Shown: positions 17,840 to 26,754, counted from the stretch's first letter. The stretch: 64,000 nucleotides of DNA from Flagellimonas pelagia (GCF_003584135.1 NZ_QXFI01000025.1:124001-188000), one strand, 5' to 3'. Notes: generated from the sequence alone by a model not told the origin. Translations and numbers: made by a program.

Positions 17840-20392
17840 CTAAGGTTTTGGGGTTAAAATTTGTGCTTTGTATGATTCTAAGTTCTTGTGGACCTGGATG
17901 ATTTTGTAGTTGTCCGATAAAACTACGAAATTCTCATCTTTAATGCGGTAGTCCTTATTGTTTTTTATAAGCTCGGCAAAGCCCAGGGCAAAGTCTTGCG
18001 ACCTGAAACCATGCACCACCACAAACTCATCCTCTAGGTTATAGATGTCCTTGGAGACAATATTTTTATAGTGCAGTTCCTTGATGGCTTCTTCCAAACG
18101 GGTCATGAGCGCCAAGGCCTTTTCATCATCCCGGATCTTGAAAGGGAACACCACTTTCCAATTACCGGCTCCGGTAGAACCCGTCTCTGGGGAAAATTCC
18201 TTGTTCTCCAATTTCGGCAATTGTTCCTCCACAATCTGCTCCGCTTTCTTTCCTTCCGGATTGTTGGGATAGGTCAAGGCCACATAGTTCAACGCTTCCT
18301 TGAACGGCTCAAACCCTTGAAGTCGGCCAATGGCATTTGCCTTCAACATTTCGAACTTGGGTACGATGGGGTCACCCGTAAACTTATTGATGTATTCTTG
18401 CGATTGGGTGATCACCCTGAAAAACTCCTGCTGCTCGTACAATTTGTAAAGGGCATCATACCGCGCATCGGGACTATCGGTATTCCCTTCCAACACCGCC
18501 TGTGGGTTCAGCAAGATTTCTGCATAACGGGTATCAGGATGGTTCAGGATGATGTCCTGCTTCATGTTCTGGGCCAATGGGCTACCGGATTCCTCATAGA
18601 TCTTGTACAGATTATATTTGGATGGAAGGATAAGTCTTTCTTCGGGGTCAGAAGCTAAAACGCGCTCCAATTTGGCCGCGGCCAACATATTGTCCTTGAA
18701 CTTTTCCATATAGATCAAACCCAATTGATAATTGGCAAAGTTCCGCTCGGTCTTTAAGCTATCAATCACGGCAACATCCGTGGGGATTCTTCCCAAATAA
18801 AAGTCCAGGGAATATTTTTGGTCTTCGGTCAGGTTTGTAGGCTGACCGTTCTCCGCAATTTCTTCACCCGTGGCCTCGGAAACCAAGGTTTTGGATTTGT
18901 TGCTCCAACGCCAGTCGTCTTCCAAAGTGCGGTTGCCCCATTGGGTCTTGAACTCATTTTTACCATACCCCAAACTGGTGATGTTGTAAAAATAAAACTT
19001 GCCCTTGTTCTCCTTGCCGCCCTTGCTGTTGGCAAAAGTGGCAAACCCGGCCGCAGCACGTTTCTGCTCCTTTTCTGCAGCCGCTTCGTCCTTGCGTTTC
19101 AGCTCGGCGATAAAATCTTCAAAATAGGCCTTTCGCTCCGCTTCCGGCATTTGATATAGGGTAATGATGCTGTCCGCATTTTGAACGATATCTTCGTACT
19201 TGATCACATCCTCCAAGTTGTCCAACTTTTTCTTGATGTTGCGGTGCTGCCTCGTGTTTTCTGCCAAGTTGGTCAGGGTACTGTCGTAATAGGCCCCTGC
19301 TGTTTTGTATTCGTCCTGGTCAAAATAGTAATCGGCCAGACTTTGGTAGTTGAGGGCGTTCAGTTTCTTTTCTCCTTGGGTAGCCCTAAGGGATTTGTTG
19401 TAATAGGCCAAGGCTAGACTGTCTGACCCATTGGCCAGATGGAATTGGGCCACTTCGCGATAAATCTTATCCAAAAAAGGTCGGTTTTCCCGATTCTCTT
19501 CCAAATCGGTGAGGTACTCCAACATGTCCTCTTTATTGGAATCCGTTAGTTCTGTATTCTGGATTTTTTTTAAATGTGCATTGATCATGTACACCCTGGG
19601 AGACTTTCGGTTGAGTGCAATGACCTTGTCAAAAGCATAGTTGGCACTGTCCTTATGACCCAATTGGTTGTACAACTGCCCGATAATGAACAGGTAACGG
19701 CCTTTTTCTGGATTCTTTTTGGTGTATGCCTGTGCCACTTTCAATTTTTGGATGGCCGTATCGGGAGCGTTCAGGTTGATGTAGCATTGTGCCAAAACGG
19801 CATTGGCATCGGCATATTCCTGATCCTTCAAACTTTCATATTTGAACAACCTTTTTAGGTTTTTTATGGCCACTTCGGGATTGTCCAACCGCATATTGGT
19901 CTTTTCCCTCCAAATGGTGGCCTCGTTCAATTTATCGCTTTGCGTGTACTTTCTCAGGATATAGTTGAACGCTTCCAAGGCAGGAATGTAACGTTGGTCA
20001 AAATATCTGGCCTTGCCCAACAATAGGAAAGCTTCATCTGTTTGGGGATTTCGCTCTTCGTCCTTAATGTCCATGCTATGCTTTTGGATGGCCTTAGTGG
20101 CTTTTTCCTCTGCAATGATAAAGTTGGGGTTGTTGTCCTCAGAGTCGAGTTTGATCTCATCGGTAACCTCCAAGCGTTCCACGGGAAGGATTTCCCAATA
20201 GTCATCGCTGTAACCACTGTTGAGTTCTTCTCGGCCTTTTTCAAAAGCAAGATTTCCATTGTACAAGGTGTTGTACTTGGTGTTCAGTGCGTGCCAATTT
20301 CTGTTGATGAATTTGTCCTTTTGGGTAGAGCAAGCGTTAAAAGCCAGTCCCCCAACAACCATGGCGATAAAAAGTGCGTGACGAAACTTCAA
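17840..20392 (-). CDS. porW: Type IX secretion periplasmic lipoprotein PorW/SprE
   Basis: An 850-residue lipoprotein (lipobox FNAC, Cys21) made almost wholly of TPR-like helical repeats, with the family's conserved early segment FINRNWHALNTKYNTLYNG. PorW/SprE is needed for type IX secretion and gliding in Bacteroidota, probably linking the PorL-PorM motor side to the outer-membrane PorK/N ring. The start is TTG at 20390-20392. The nearest ATG would remove most of the signal peptide, so TTG is well supported. Two copies of a 10-bp palindrome lie just upstream. It heads the operon that continues into bactofilin and the ATP synthase genes. Confidence 0.9.
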   Translation of the reverse strand: MKFRHALFIAMVVGGLAFNACSTQKDKFINRNWHALNTKYNTLYNGNLAFEKGREELNSGYSDDYWEILPVERLEVTDEIKLDSEDNNPNFIIAEEKATKAIQKHSMDIKDEERNPQTDEAFLLLGKARYFDQRYIPALEAFNYILRKYTQSDKLNEATIWREKTNMRLDNPEVAIKNLKRLFKYESLKDQEYADANAVLAQCYINLNAPDTAIQKLKVAQAYTKKNPEKGRYLFIIGQLYNQLGHKDSANYAFDKVIALNRKSPRVYMINAHLKKIQNTELTDSNKEDMLEYLTDLEENRENRPFLDKIYREVAQFHLANGSDSLALAYYNKSLRATQGEKKLNALNYQSLADYYFDQDEYKTAGAYYDSTLTNLAENTRQHRNIKKKLDNLEDVIKYEDIVQNADSIITLYQMPEAERKAYFEDFIAELKRKDEAAAEKEQKRAAAGFATFANSKGGKENKGKFYFYNITSLGYGKNEFKTQWGNRTLEDDWRWSNKSKTLVSEATGEEIAENGQPTNLTEDQKYSLDFYLGRIPTDVAVIDSLKTERNFANYQLGLIYMEKFKDNMLAAAKLERVLASDPEERLILPSKYNLYKIYEESGSPLAQNMKQDIILNHPDTRYAEILLNPQAVLEGNTDSPDARYDALYKLYEQQEFFRVITQSQEYINKFTGDPIVPKFEMLKANAIGRLQGFEPFKEALNYVALTYPNNPEGKKAEQIVEEQLPKLENKEFSPETGSTGAGNWKVVFPFKIRDDEKALALMTRLEEAIKELHYKNIVSKDIYNLEDEFVVVHGFRSQDFALGFAELIKNNKDYRIKDENFVVLSDNYKIIQVHKNLESYKAQILTPKP

Positions 20393-20393
20393 A

Positions 20394-20458
20394 ATTATCG
20401 ATAATCGTGTGTAACCTTAACTCAAAAAAATTCAGATTATTATAAGGCTTATCGATAA
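20394..20458. promoter_or_regulatory. Twin palindromes upstream of porW
   Basis: The perfect palindrome TTATCGATAA occurs twice in the 102-bp gap before porW: at 20395-20404 (extending to the 12-mer ATTATCGATAAT, 20394-20405) and at 20449-20458, 54 bp apart. The first copy abuts the start codon. Two copies of one symmetric site in a short upstream gap look like operators for a dimeric regulator. The regulator is unknown. Confidence 0.5.
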
Positions 20459-20494
20459 AATACAAGAATTGTTTTATTGTCCTTTTAAGAGGTC

Positions 20495-21190
20495 TTATCC
20501 TCCAAAGAATGCTTCCAGTTCCTTCAAGGTTTCGGTAGAGGTATGGATGTCCTTCACAATCTCTCCTTTATTGAGCACCACAATACGCTCGCACACTTCG
20601 GTTACATGGATCAAATCGTGGCTGGAGACCAACACGGTAACCTCCTCTTTGGCGGCAAGATCCTTGATGATGCCCTTTAACCGGATCTGTGTTGTGGGAT
20701 CCAAATTGGCAAAGGGTTCGTCCAAAATCACCACTTCCGGATTGCCGATAAAGCTGGCCACAATGCCCACTTTCTTCTGGTTTCCTTTGGAAAGGTCCCT
20801 CAAATATTTTTTCTGACCCAAAATCTCCCCATGGAAAAAATCGCTATATCCTTCCAAAAGGGCGTCCACATCGGCTTTGTTCCTGCCGCGGAGTTCCCCG
20901 ATAAAGTAGAAATATTCCTCGGGGGTAAGGTATCCGATCAAAAAGGATTCATCAATAAAAGCGGAAGTAAAAGGTTTCCATGCTTCGCTTTCATCCACCT
21001 GCACCCCATTGTTGATGATATGCCCAGAAGTGGGCTGGATCAAATCCAACAACAGGCTAAAAAGAGTGGTCTTACCGGCTCCATTGTTGCCTACCAGTCC
21101 AAAGCTTTGTCCTTTGGGAATTTCCAAGTGATCGATATTCAAAACGGTCTGCGCTCCGTATTTTTTTGAAAGGGTATGTGCTGTTATCAT
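20495..21190 (-). CDS. ABC transporter ATP-binding protein
   Basis: A 231-residue ABC ATPase. Walker A is GNNGAGKTT (34-42), the signature is LSKGNQKK in place of LSGGQ, Walker B with catalytic Glu is VILDEP, and the switch His is in VSSHDL. Signature variants of this kind are common in ABC-2 type and DUF5687 partners. It follows the DUF5687 gene by 27 bp on the same strand and would power it. The substrate is unknown. Confidence 0.93.
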   Translation of the reverse strand: MITAHTLSKKYGAQTVLNIDHLEIPKGQSFGLVGNNGAGKTTLFSLLLDLIQPTSGHIINNGVQVDESEAWKPFTSAFIDESFLIGYLTPEEYFYFIGELRGRNKADVDALLEGYSDFFHGEILGQKKYLRDLSKGNQKKVGIVASFIGNPEVVILDEPFANLDPTTQIRLKGIIKDLAAKEEVTVLVSSHDLIHVTEVCERIVVLNKGEIVKDIHTSTETLKELEAFFGG

Positions 21191-21217
21191 GTATTGTCAG
21201 TATTTAAGGTCGATTTG

Positions 21218-22687
21218 TTATTTCTGTTTGTAGGCCAAAAGGGTCTTGTATTTTTCTTTTTTGTAAATGTTCTCTATCATTTTGAACACCCGCTCCTTGA
21301 ACACAAAGCCCAACAGTCCAAAAGCCGCCACAAAGAGGTATCCTGCCACGGGGCCTATCAGCAATTGACCGATGGCAAAAATTACGATGGGCAAAAGAAT
21401 CTTGGGCAAAGTCAACAATAGGGTCTTAGCATTAAAGGCCTGTTTGTCACCAAAGGCTTTTTTATTCGAAGTGAGTTCAATAGGAGTCTTCACATAAGCC
21501 CCTCCCCAAAGCACCAAATAACTATTGATGCCTACATTATAAATGGCCCCGACCAAAACCGCGGCATAGGCCTCCCAGCCGAAATACACGTAGAAACTGG
21601 CCAAAATAGTAGAAATAATGGTCGCAATAATAACCAAATACCATTTGGAGGTCAAATATTCCCGGTACTTGATGTTTTGGCTCATCATGAGCGGATAATA
21701 GCTACTGTCCCAACTGGGCACGTACTGCCCAAAGCTGAACAAGAAGCCCCCGGTAACAAAAATACCGGCAAAAATCTTCCAATACGGATTGTCATATACC
21801 TCAATGGAACGGGTAAAAAAGAGCAATCCATAAAAAATAAAGAAGAAGCCCATGATCACGGCGGTGCGCGAACGCTTGTTTCGCTTGATCAGTTTGATGT
21901 CGTTCTTTAAAAAGGTTCCCAAATTGCCAAAACGGTTGAGCCAATCCAGGTTTTCGGTACGGGCCTCGGTTTGCTTTTTGGCCAATCCCCCATCCAAGAA
22001 CATATGCTTTTTGAAATAGGCAAACGCGGAAAAATACAGAGCTACAACCAACATCCACGGTACAATGGCCGTCCAAGGCAGATTATACAAGTAATCAAAA
22101 ATAGGATGGGTGTAAAGGGTAATGTCGAACCAGGCATAGTATTGCGAAGCACCGGCCAAAATGAACAACGCGGCCAGCACATAAAATACCGAATCCTTGT
22201 TGTTCACCATGATATTGATGAAGTTGTTGCAATAAATGAGGGCCATGATTCCCAAATGCCAGCCTATTACCTGCAATGGCGGGTAGCCTTCCACCAACAA
22301 TATCACGCTAAAGGGAATAAAGAAAAAGGCATGGGCAATGTTAAAGAAGGAAATCACGGTTTTCCCCAAGGAGAAGTTCACTACTTGACTTTTCTTGATG
22401 GGCAGATACAACATCGGTTTAATGTTGGTCACCGGCATTTTCTGCAGCATATATCGAAACACTAGGTCAAAGGCCAGATAATAGATCATAAAACGATTCA
22501 CTACACGCAAGGGGTCGCCCAAACCGGATTTCTCAATCAAGTAAAAGGCCCCAACACCCATACTTAAAAATACCAAGGTAAAATATAGGGCTCCCAAGGC
22601 CATCAAAATCTTGAACCAGATCTCGGTCTTAAAGGATGCCGATCTAAAAAAGGATTTCCACTGGAGTCCAATGAAGTGTTTGAACAT
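21218..22687 (-). CDS. DUF5687 family ABC transporter membrane protein
   Basis: A 489-residue integral membrane protein with about 12 hydrophobic helices, clustered in two groups around a charged cytoplasmic loop near 225-260 (KKQTEARTENLDWLN). This matches DUF5687, which occurs next to a cognate ABC ATPase and resembles bacterial export permeases. It has no recognisable substrate motif. It shares a message with the ATPase downstream and diverges from the ferredoxin reductase gene, with a large palindromic element between. Confidence 0.82.
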   Translation of the reverse strand: MFKHFIGLQWKSFFRSASFKTEIWFKILMALGALYFTLVFLSMGVGAFYLIEKSGLGDPLRVVNRFMIYYLAFDLVFRYMLQKMPVTNIKPMLYLPIKKSQVVNFSLGKTVISFFNIAHAFFFIPFSVILLVEGYPPLQVIGWHLGIMALIYCNNFINIMVNNKDSVFYVLAALFILAGASQYYAWFDITLYTHPIFDYLYNLPWTAIVPWMLVVALYFSAFAYFKKHMFLDGGLAKKQTEARTENLDWLNRFGNLGTFLKNDIKLIKRNKRSRTAVIMGFFFIFYGLLFFTRSIEVYDNPYWKIFAGIFVTGGFLFSFGQYVPSWDSSYYPLMMSQNIKYREYLTSKWYLVIIATIISTILASFYVYFGWEAYAAVLVGAIYNVGINSYLVLWGGAYVKTPIELTSNKKAFGDKQAFNAKTLLLTLPKILLPIVIFAIGQLLIGPVAGYLFVAAFGLLGFVFKERVFKMIENIYKKEKYKTLLAYKQK

Positions 22688-22720
22688 GGTCGGTTTTTTT
22701 ATTGTGTTTCAGTTGAAATT

Positions 22721-22837
22721 TGTCAATTCGAGTGATTTTTTGAAGGTGTCTTCGAAAAATAGTATCGAGAATCAAAATTTCATTGGAGTGGACTTTGTTC
22801 TCGATACTTTTTCCTTTGGAAAAAACTCGAACTGACA
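22721..22837. repeat. Nested-palindrome intergenic element, 117 bp
   Basis: Outer 13-bp arms TGTCAATTCGAGT (22721-22733) and ACTCGAACTGACA (22825-22837) pair at 12 of 13 positions. Inner 11-bp arms AGTATCGAGAA (22761-22771) and TTCTCGATACT (22798-22808) pair perfectly. The nested design and the TGTCA..TCGAG ends suggest a non-autonomous mobile palindrome. It contains no gene; the short open frames crossing it follow the repeat arms and look accidental. The rest of the 297-bp gap (22688-22984) holds only the promoter of the next gene. Confidence 0.8.
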
Positions 22838-22937
22838 TCCTTCCATTCCTTACATCCGAAAAATATATATTGCGGTTTTTTAATTGGTATCTAAATTATC
22901 GGATTTGTTACAAAAGTTCTCCTTTTTTCAAAAATAC

Positions 22938-22968
22938 CTGTCCAAAAGATGACTAATGCTTAATTTTG
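22938..22968 (+). promoter_or_regulatory. Promoter of the ferredoxin-type oxidoreductase gene
   Basis: TAATTTTG (22961-22968) matches TAnnTTTG exactly, 16 bases before the ATG. A CTG at 22938-22940, 20 bases upstream, stands in place of the -33 TTG. Reasonable overall. Confidence 0.5.
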
Positions 22969-22984
22969 CAGCAAATTTTATTTC

Positions 22985-24031
22985 ATGAGCGATTTTCATG
23001 CCCTAAAAATAGCCTCGGTAGATACCTTGACCCCCAATTCCGTGGCCCTTACCTTCGAAATTCCAGATAACCTAAAAAATGTTTACGCCTTCAAGGCCGG
23101 ACAGTACATCACCATAAAATATAATACGGGCGACAAAGAATTGCGCCGCGCCTATTCCATTTCATCACCCCCATCTTCTGGCAAGTTGACGGTGGGCATC
23201 AAGAAAATGCCAAACGGTACATTTTCGGTTCACGCCAATGAAAAGCTGAAAGCCGGGGATGTTTTGGAAGTAATGCACCCCGAAGGGCGTTTCATTTTTG
23301 ATGCGGAAGGTCCACAGCACATAGCAGCCTTTGCTGCCGGAAGTGGCATTACTCCGATCATGAGCATTGCCCAAACGGTTTTGGAACGTCATCCCGCCAG
23401 TACCTTTGTTCTGGTCTTTGGCAACCAAACACCACAAGAAACCATGTATTTCAAAGAAATACAGACACTTAAAGAAAAATATCCCGAACGGTTTTTTGTT
23501 CAATATGTATACAGTAGGTCACATGAAGACGATTCTTTATTTGGACGCATTGAAAAATCGACCGTCAACTTTGTGGTCAAAAACAAATTCAAGGAAACCT
23601 CTTTTGACGGTTTTTACCTGTGCGGACCCGAAGAGATGATCCATATGGTTTCCGATACCTTGAAAGGCAATGGTATTGCCGAGGACAAAATCCATTTTGA
23701 ACTGTTCACTACCACCGAAACCGAGGATACCTTGGCCGAAGACTTGGAAGGCATGACAAAAGTGGAGGTCATCCTGGACGACGAGACCTATAATTTGGTG
23801 ATGGATCGCAAACATTTGGTGCTGGATGCCGTACTGAAGCAGAAAATCGATGCCCCGTACTCTTGCCAGGGTGGTGTTTGTAGTAGTTGCATTGCCCGTA
23901 TCAAGGAAGGTTCGGCCCAAATGGTAAAAAACCAGATCTTGACCGATGGGGAAATTGCCGAAGGCCTGATCTTAACTTGCCAATCCCATCCAACCAGCCC
24001 CATCTTAATCATCGATTACGACGACGTTTAG
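22985..24031 (+). CDS. Ferredoxin--NADP(H) oxidoreductase with C-terminal 2Fe-2S domain (PaaE/HmpX-like)
   Basis: A 348-residue soluble electron-transfer protein in three parts. These are an FAD-binding beta-barrel with RAYSIS (55-60), an NAD(P)-binding domain with GSGITPIMS and LCGPEEM, and a plant-type ferredoxin domain whose cluster cysteines are Cys294, Cys299, Cys302 and Cys332. The order matches PaaE-type reductases that feed oxygenases and desaturases, but no oxygenase is adjacent, so the partner is unknown. The stop shares TTAG with the convergent patatin gene. Confidence 0.9.
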   Translation: MSDFHALKIASVDTLTPNSVALTFEIPDNLKNVYAFKAGQYITIKYNTGDKELRRAYSISSPPSSGKLTVGIKKMPNGTFSVHANEKLKAGDVLEVMHPEGRFIFDAEGPQHIAAFAAGSGITPIMSIAQTVLERHPASTFVLVFGNQTPQETMYFKEIQTLKEKYPERFFVQYVYSRSHEDDSLFGRIEKSTVNFVVKNKFKETSFDGFYLCGPEEMIHMVSDTLKGNGIAEDKIHFELFTTTETEDTLAEDLEGMTKVEVILDDETYNLVMDRKHLVLDAVLKQKIDAPYSCQGGVCSSCIARIKEGSAQMVKNQILTDGEIAEGLILTCQSHPTSPILIIDYDDV

Positions 24032-24810
24032 GAACTTGCTGGTTTGGTCATTATTTTTTCGAGGGCTCGGCTGCCATGGTCGTAGCCAATAAGAAACGCA
24101 TTTTCGATGCCCTTTTTGTCCAACACCCCAATCTTATCCAATTCTTTGGGTTCGATGAAGAGGTCACATTCGTGCAACTTCTCATCATTGGAGGCATGGA
24201 TCATTAAACTGGTGACCCGCCCCGTCAATTGAATGGAATTTCGAAGGTCTTTCTTTTGCATGGGGACTGTGATGGACACATTGCTCCCAATGATGAACCC
24301 CGTGCGTTCTTCCAGATATTCCTTTGGAAAGTTGTTCATAATGCCCCCATCGGCATAAAGAATGCCATCAATATCAACCGGACTGAAAACAGGAGGCAAT
24401 GCCGCGGAAGCCAAAAGCGGTTTTATGAGTTGGCCCGAATGAAACATGGTTTCCTTCCCGCTCAATAAATCCGTAGCCGCTATAAACAATGGTTTTTTCA
24501 AGCTTTCAAAGGCATTATGGGGAAAATATTCCTTGAAAATAGCCGCGTACCGTTCAGTGTCGATAAATCCGGGCTTGTTGATGGTAAAAAAACTATACTG
24601 AAATATTGGTGTTTCCTTGAAAAAGGTAAGCATTTCATCCACCGTATTGTTATTGGCATACAAAGCCCCGACCAATGCCCCGATACTGGTACCGGCCACC
24701 ATTTGGGCTTCCACTCCGTGTTCCTTCATGGCCTTAATCAGTCCTATGTGGGCCATCCCCCGAACGCCTCCGCCGGAAAGCACCAATCCTATCGTCTTAT
24801 CAGTTAACAT
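24028..24810 (-). CDS. Patatin-like phospholipase
   Basis: A 260-residue patatin-family lipid hydrolase using a Ser-Asp dyad. Visible parts are the oxyanion glycine motif GGGVRGMAHIG near residue 11, the nucleophile elbow GTSIG (Ser in GxSxG) and the catalytic Asp in DGGIMNNFP. There is no signal peptide, so it is cytoplasmic or membrane-associated, of the RssA-like type. Its upstream region faces a 417-bp gap shared with the arsenosugar genes. Confidence 0.92.
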   Translation of the reverse strand: MLTDKTIGLVLSGGGVRGMAHIGLIKAMKEHGVEAQMVAGTSIGALVGALYANNNTVDEMLTFFKETPIFQYSFFTINKPGFIDTERYAAIFKEYFPHNAFESLKKPLFIAATDLLSGKETMFHSGQLIKPLLASAALPPVFSPVDIDGILYADGGIMNNFPKEYLEERTGFIIGSNVSITVPMQKKDLRNSIQLTGRVTSLMIHASNDEKLHECDLFIEPKELDKIGVLDKKGIENAFLIGYDHGSRALEKIMTKPASS

Positions 24811-25227
24811 CTTACCTAAAAATAGCTCAAAATCAGGTAAAGGTACATTATTGCCCTATTTCAAGACAGTACACAACATTGGATTTACGTTAATTTCATC
24901 CATAGGAAATTTTTCAGTCCAAAAATACCTCTAACCAAGCCCAATATTGCCAAGTTTTGATTCTCTCGGGCTATTGCGCTTACCGACCGATCAGTCGGTT
25001 TTAGGTCCGATCATGCCCAAAAACAAACTTATAACGATCCTTTTCTTTTGCATATCGAGGTTTTCGTAACCTCCTCATAATCAAAACCGACCCAGTGGTC
25101 TATTGGTAAAATTTTGGTTTCCGACACAAAAAATGTAATCTTCATGATCTCCTTTCGACCAAAATCCCTAGTGATAATTGTCGTAGTTTAGAAACACGAA
25201 ACGGTTTTTACCACAAAAGAAGCAATT
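24811..25227. other. 417-bp divergent intergenic region with TetR-type operator
   Basis: No credible gene. It separates the patatin gene (minus) from the arsenosugar genes (plus). It holds the operator-like palindrome at 24982-24999, a second half-site at 25086-25091, and a TAGTTTAG (25184-25191) that matches the -7 consensus at 7 of 8 positions. I see no terminator-like hairpin with a T run. Confidence 0.7.
24982..24999. promoter_or_regulatory. TetR-type operator upstream of the arsenosugar genes
   Basis: ACCGAC-N6-GTCGGT, a perfect inverted repeat of 6-bp half-sites with spacer CGATCA. The same half-sites with the same 6-bp spacer occur at 28024-28041 upstream of the TetR gene. The half-site shape is typical of TetR-family operators. 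A degenerate third site follows at 25086 (ACCGAC, then GTC at the right distance). Confidence 0.65.
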
Positions 25228-25563
25228 ATGGCCAATTCATATTACGACCCAGCGGATTTACGAAAATTTGGAAACATAACCGAATGGAGCGAGGAGCTTG
25301 GGAAGAAGTTTTTTGATTATTACGGAAAGGTTTTTGAGGAAGGTGCCCTGAGTGCCCGTGAAAAATCCCTAATTGCCCTAGCCGTGGCCCACGTAGTGAA
25401 ATGTCCCTATTGCATTGATGCCTATACGAAGGACGGATTGCAGCGGGGCATCACCAAAGAAGAAATGATGGAAGCCGTACACGCGGGCGCCGCCATTGAA
25501 AGTGGGGCCACTTTGGTGCATGGGGTCATGATGATGAACAAGTACAACAAACTTTCCATGTGA
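25228..25563 (+). CDS. Arsenosugar biosynthesis-associated peroxidase-like protein (carboxymuconolactone decarboxylase fold)
   Basis: A 111-residue AhpD-like protein with the redox pair Cys59-x-x-Cys62 in KCPYCIDAYTKDGL and a downstream His. Members of this exact type sit beside arsS in Bacteroidota and other groups, and this one lies 102 bp before arsS on the same strand. A thiol redox or alkylhydroperoxidase role in arsenosugar formation is assumed from association, not shown. The family call rests on the CxxC motif, the size and the neighbour. Confidence 0.88.
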   Translation: MANSYYDPADLRKFGNITEWSEELGKKFFDYYGKVFEEGALSAREKSLIALAVAHVVKCPYCIDAYTKDGLQRGITKEEMMEAVHAGAAIESGATLVHGVMMMNKYNKLSM

Positions 25564-25610
25564 TTTGGACTCACTTCGTTTTTGGACATTGGACCGCTTC
25601 GCGGTTTGGA
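25564..25610. repeat. Short TTGGA-rich repeat with hairpin
   Basis: Between the peroxidase-like gene and arsS, TTGGA(C/T) recurs four times within 46 bases. A small hairpin ACCGC-TTC-GCGGT (25593-25605) is included. It resembles degraded interspersed repeats of flavobacterial intergenic DNA, and may simply be low complexity. Confidence 0.35.
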
Positions 25611-25665
25611 TTTCAGAGGAAGCAATACATGGGAGTAATAAATCAATTGTGATTGTAAGATTAAA

Positions 25666-26754
25666 ATGGAGCAAAGCATACTGACGGAGATAAAGAACGC
25701 CGCTAAAAAATCCTTGAAGGCAAGGCACAACGAACTGGCCGATACCCACAGACAGATGGATATCCTGAACGGGGACCTTTTTGCCGATGGGGAACTTCCT
25801 TTTTTTAAGGACAAAATCGCCCAAACGGGACAGTTTCCCCTAAAACCCAGAAAACTGGAGATCCTGCAGATCAACGTGGGGTACATGTGCAACCAGGTGT
25901 GCGAACATTGTCATGTAGATGCAGGTCCGGACCGCAAGGAAATCATGACCCGGGAGACCATGGAGCAGTGTTTGGAGGTCATCCGGAACACCGGGGCACA
26001 TACCTTGGACCTAACCGGGGGAGCGCCCGAAATGAACCCTGATTTCAGATGGTTTGTGGAAGAAGCCTCCAAAGCGGGCATCCAGGATTTTATTGTGCGC
26101 TCCAACCTCACCATTATTTTGGCGAACAAGAAATACCACGACCTACCGGATTTCTTTAAAAAGCACAATGTGCATGTGGTATCCTCCATGCCGCACTACA
26201 CCCGTAACAAAACGGACAAGCAACGTGGCGATGGCGTTTTTGATAAATCCATACAAGCGTTGCAGGCCTTGAATAAAGTGGGCTATGGCATGCCCGACAG
26301 TGATTTAAGATTGGACTTGGTATACAACCCCTCCGGGGCCTTTTTGCCCGGGGACCAGATGGCTTTGGAGCATGATTTTAAAAAGGCACTGAAAGAGGAT
26401 TTTGATATTGATTTTCACAACCTTTTTGCCATTACCAACCTGCCCATTTCCCGCTTTTTGGATTATCTGTTGGCCTCGGACAATTATGAGGACTATATGT
26501 ATTCCCTGGTGGAAGCCTTTAACCCCTCTGCGGTGGCCAATGTGATGTGTACCAACACCATTTCGGTGAGTTGGGACGGGTGGCTGTACGATTGCGACTT
26601 TAACCAAATGCTCGACCTAAAGGTCGCCAGCAAGGTGAAGCACATTAAGGACTATAATGAAGAAGTGTTGAACGACCGAAATATTGTGATCTCCCAACAC
26701 TGTTATGGCTGTACGGCCGGTGCGGGTAGTAGTTGCCAGGGGACGGTGGCTTAG
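25666..26754 (+). CDS. arsS: Arsenosugar biosynthesis radical SAM protein ArsS
   Basis: A 362-residue radical SAM enzyme. The 4Fe-4S cluster motif is Cys75-x3-Cys79-x2-Cys82 (CNQVCEHC), followed by the SAM-binding LTGGAPEMNP. The C-terminus has the family's HCYGCTAGAGSSCQG block, with extra cysteines for auxiliary clusters. ArsS makes the dimethylarsinoyl-riboside core of arsenosugars. It forms a unit with the peroxidase-like gene before it. The arsenic methyltransferase ArsM is not in the window. No in-frame TGA is seen, so this is a cysteine version rather than a selenoprotein. Confidence 0.92.
   Translation: MEQSILTEIKNAAKKSLKARHNELADTHRQMDILNGDLFADGELPFFKDKIAQTGQFPLKPRKLEILQINVGYMCNQVCEHCHVDAGPDRKEIMTRETMEQCLEVIRNTGAHTLDLTGGAPEMNPDFRWFVEEASKAGIQDFIVRSNLTIILANKKYHDLPDFFKKHNVHVVSSMPHYTRNKTDKQRGDGVFDKSIQALQALNKVGYGMPDSDLRLDLVYNPSGAFLPGDQMALEHDFKKALKEDFDIDFHNLFAITNLPISRFLDYLLASDNYEDYMYSLVEAFNPSAVANVMCTNTISVSWDGWLYDCDFNQMLDLKVASKVKHIKDYNEEVLNDRNIVISQHCYGCTAGAGSSCQGTVA

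Noticed and set aside
22644..22838. Minus-strand frame of 64 codons upstream of the DUF5687 gene
   Set aside because: It is mostly translation of the nested palindrome arms and overlaps the DUF5687 start.
25666..26754. Possibility that ArsS is a selenoprotein
   Set aside because: No in-frame TGA occurs before the real stop, and the C-terminal motif has ordinary cysteines.
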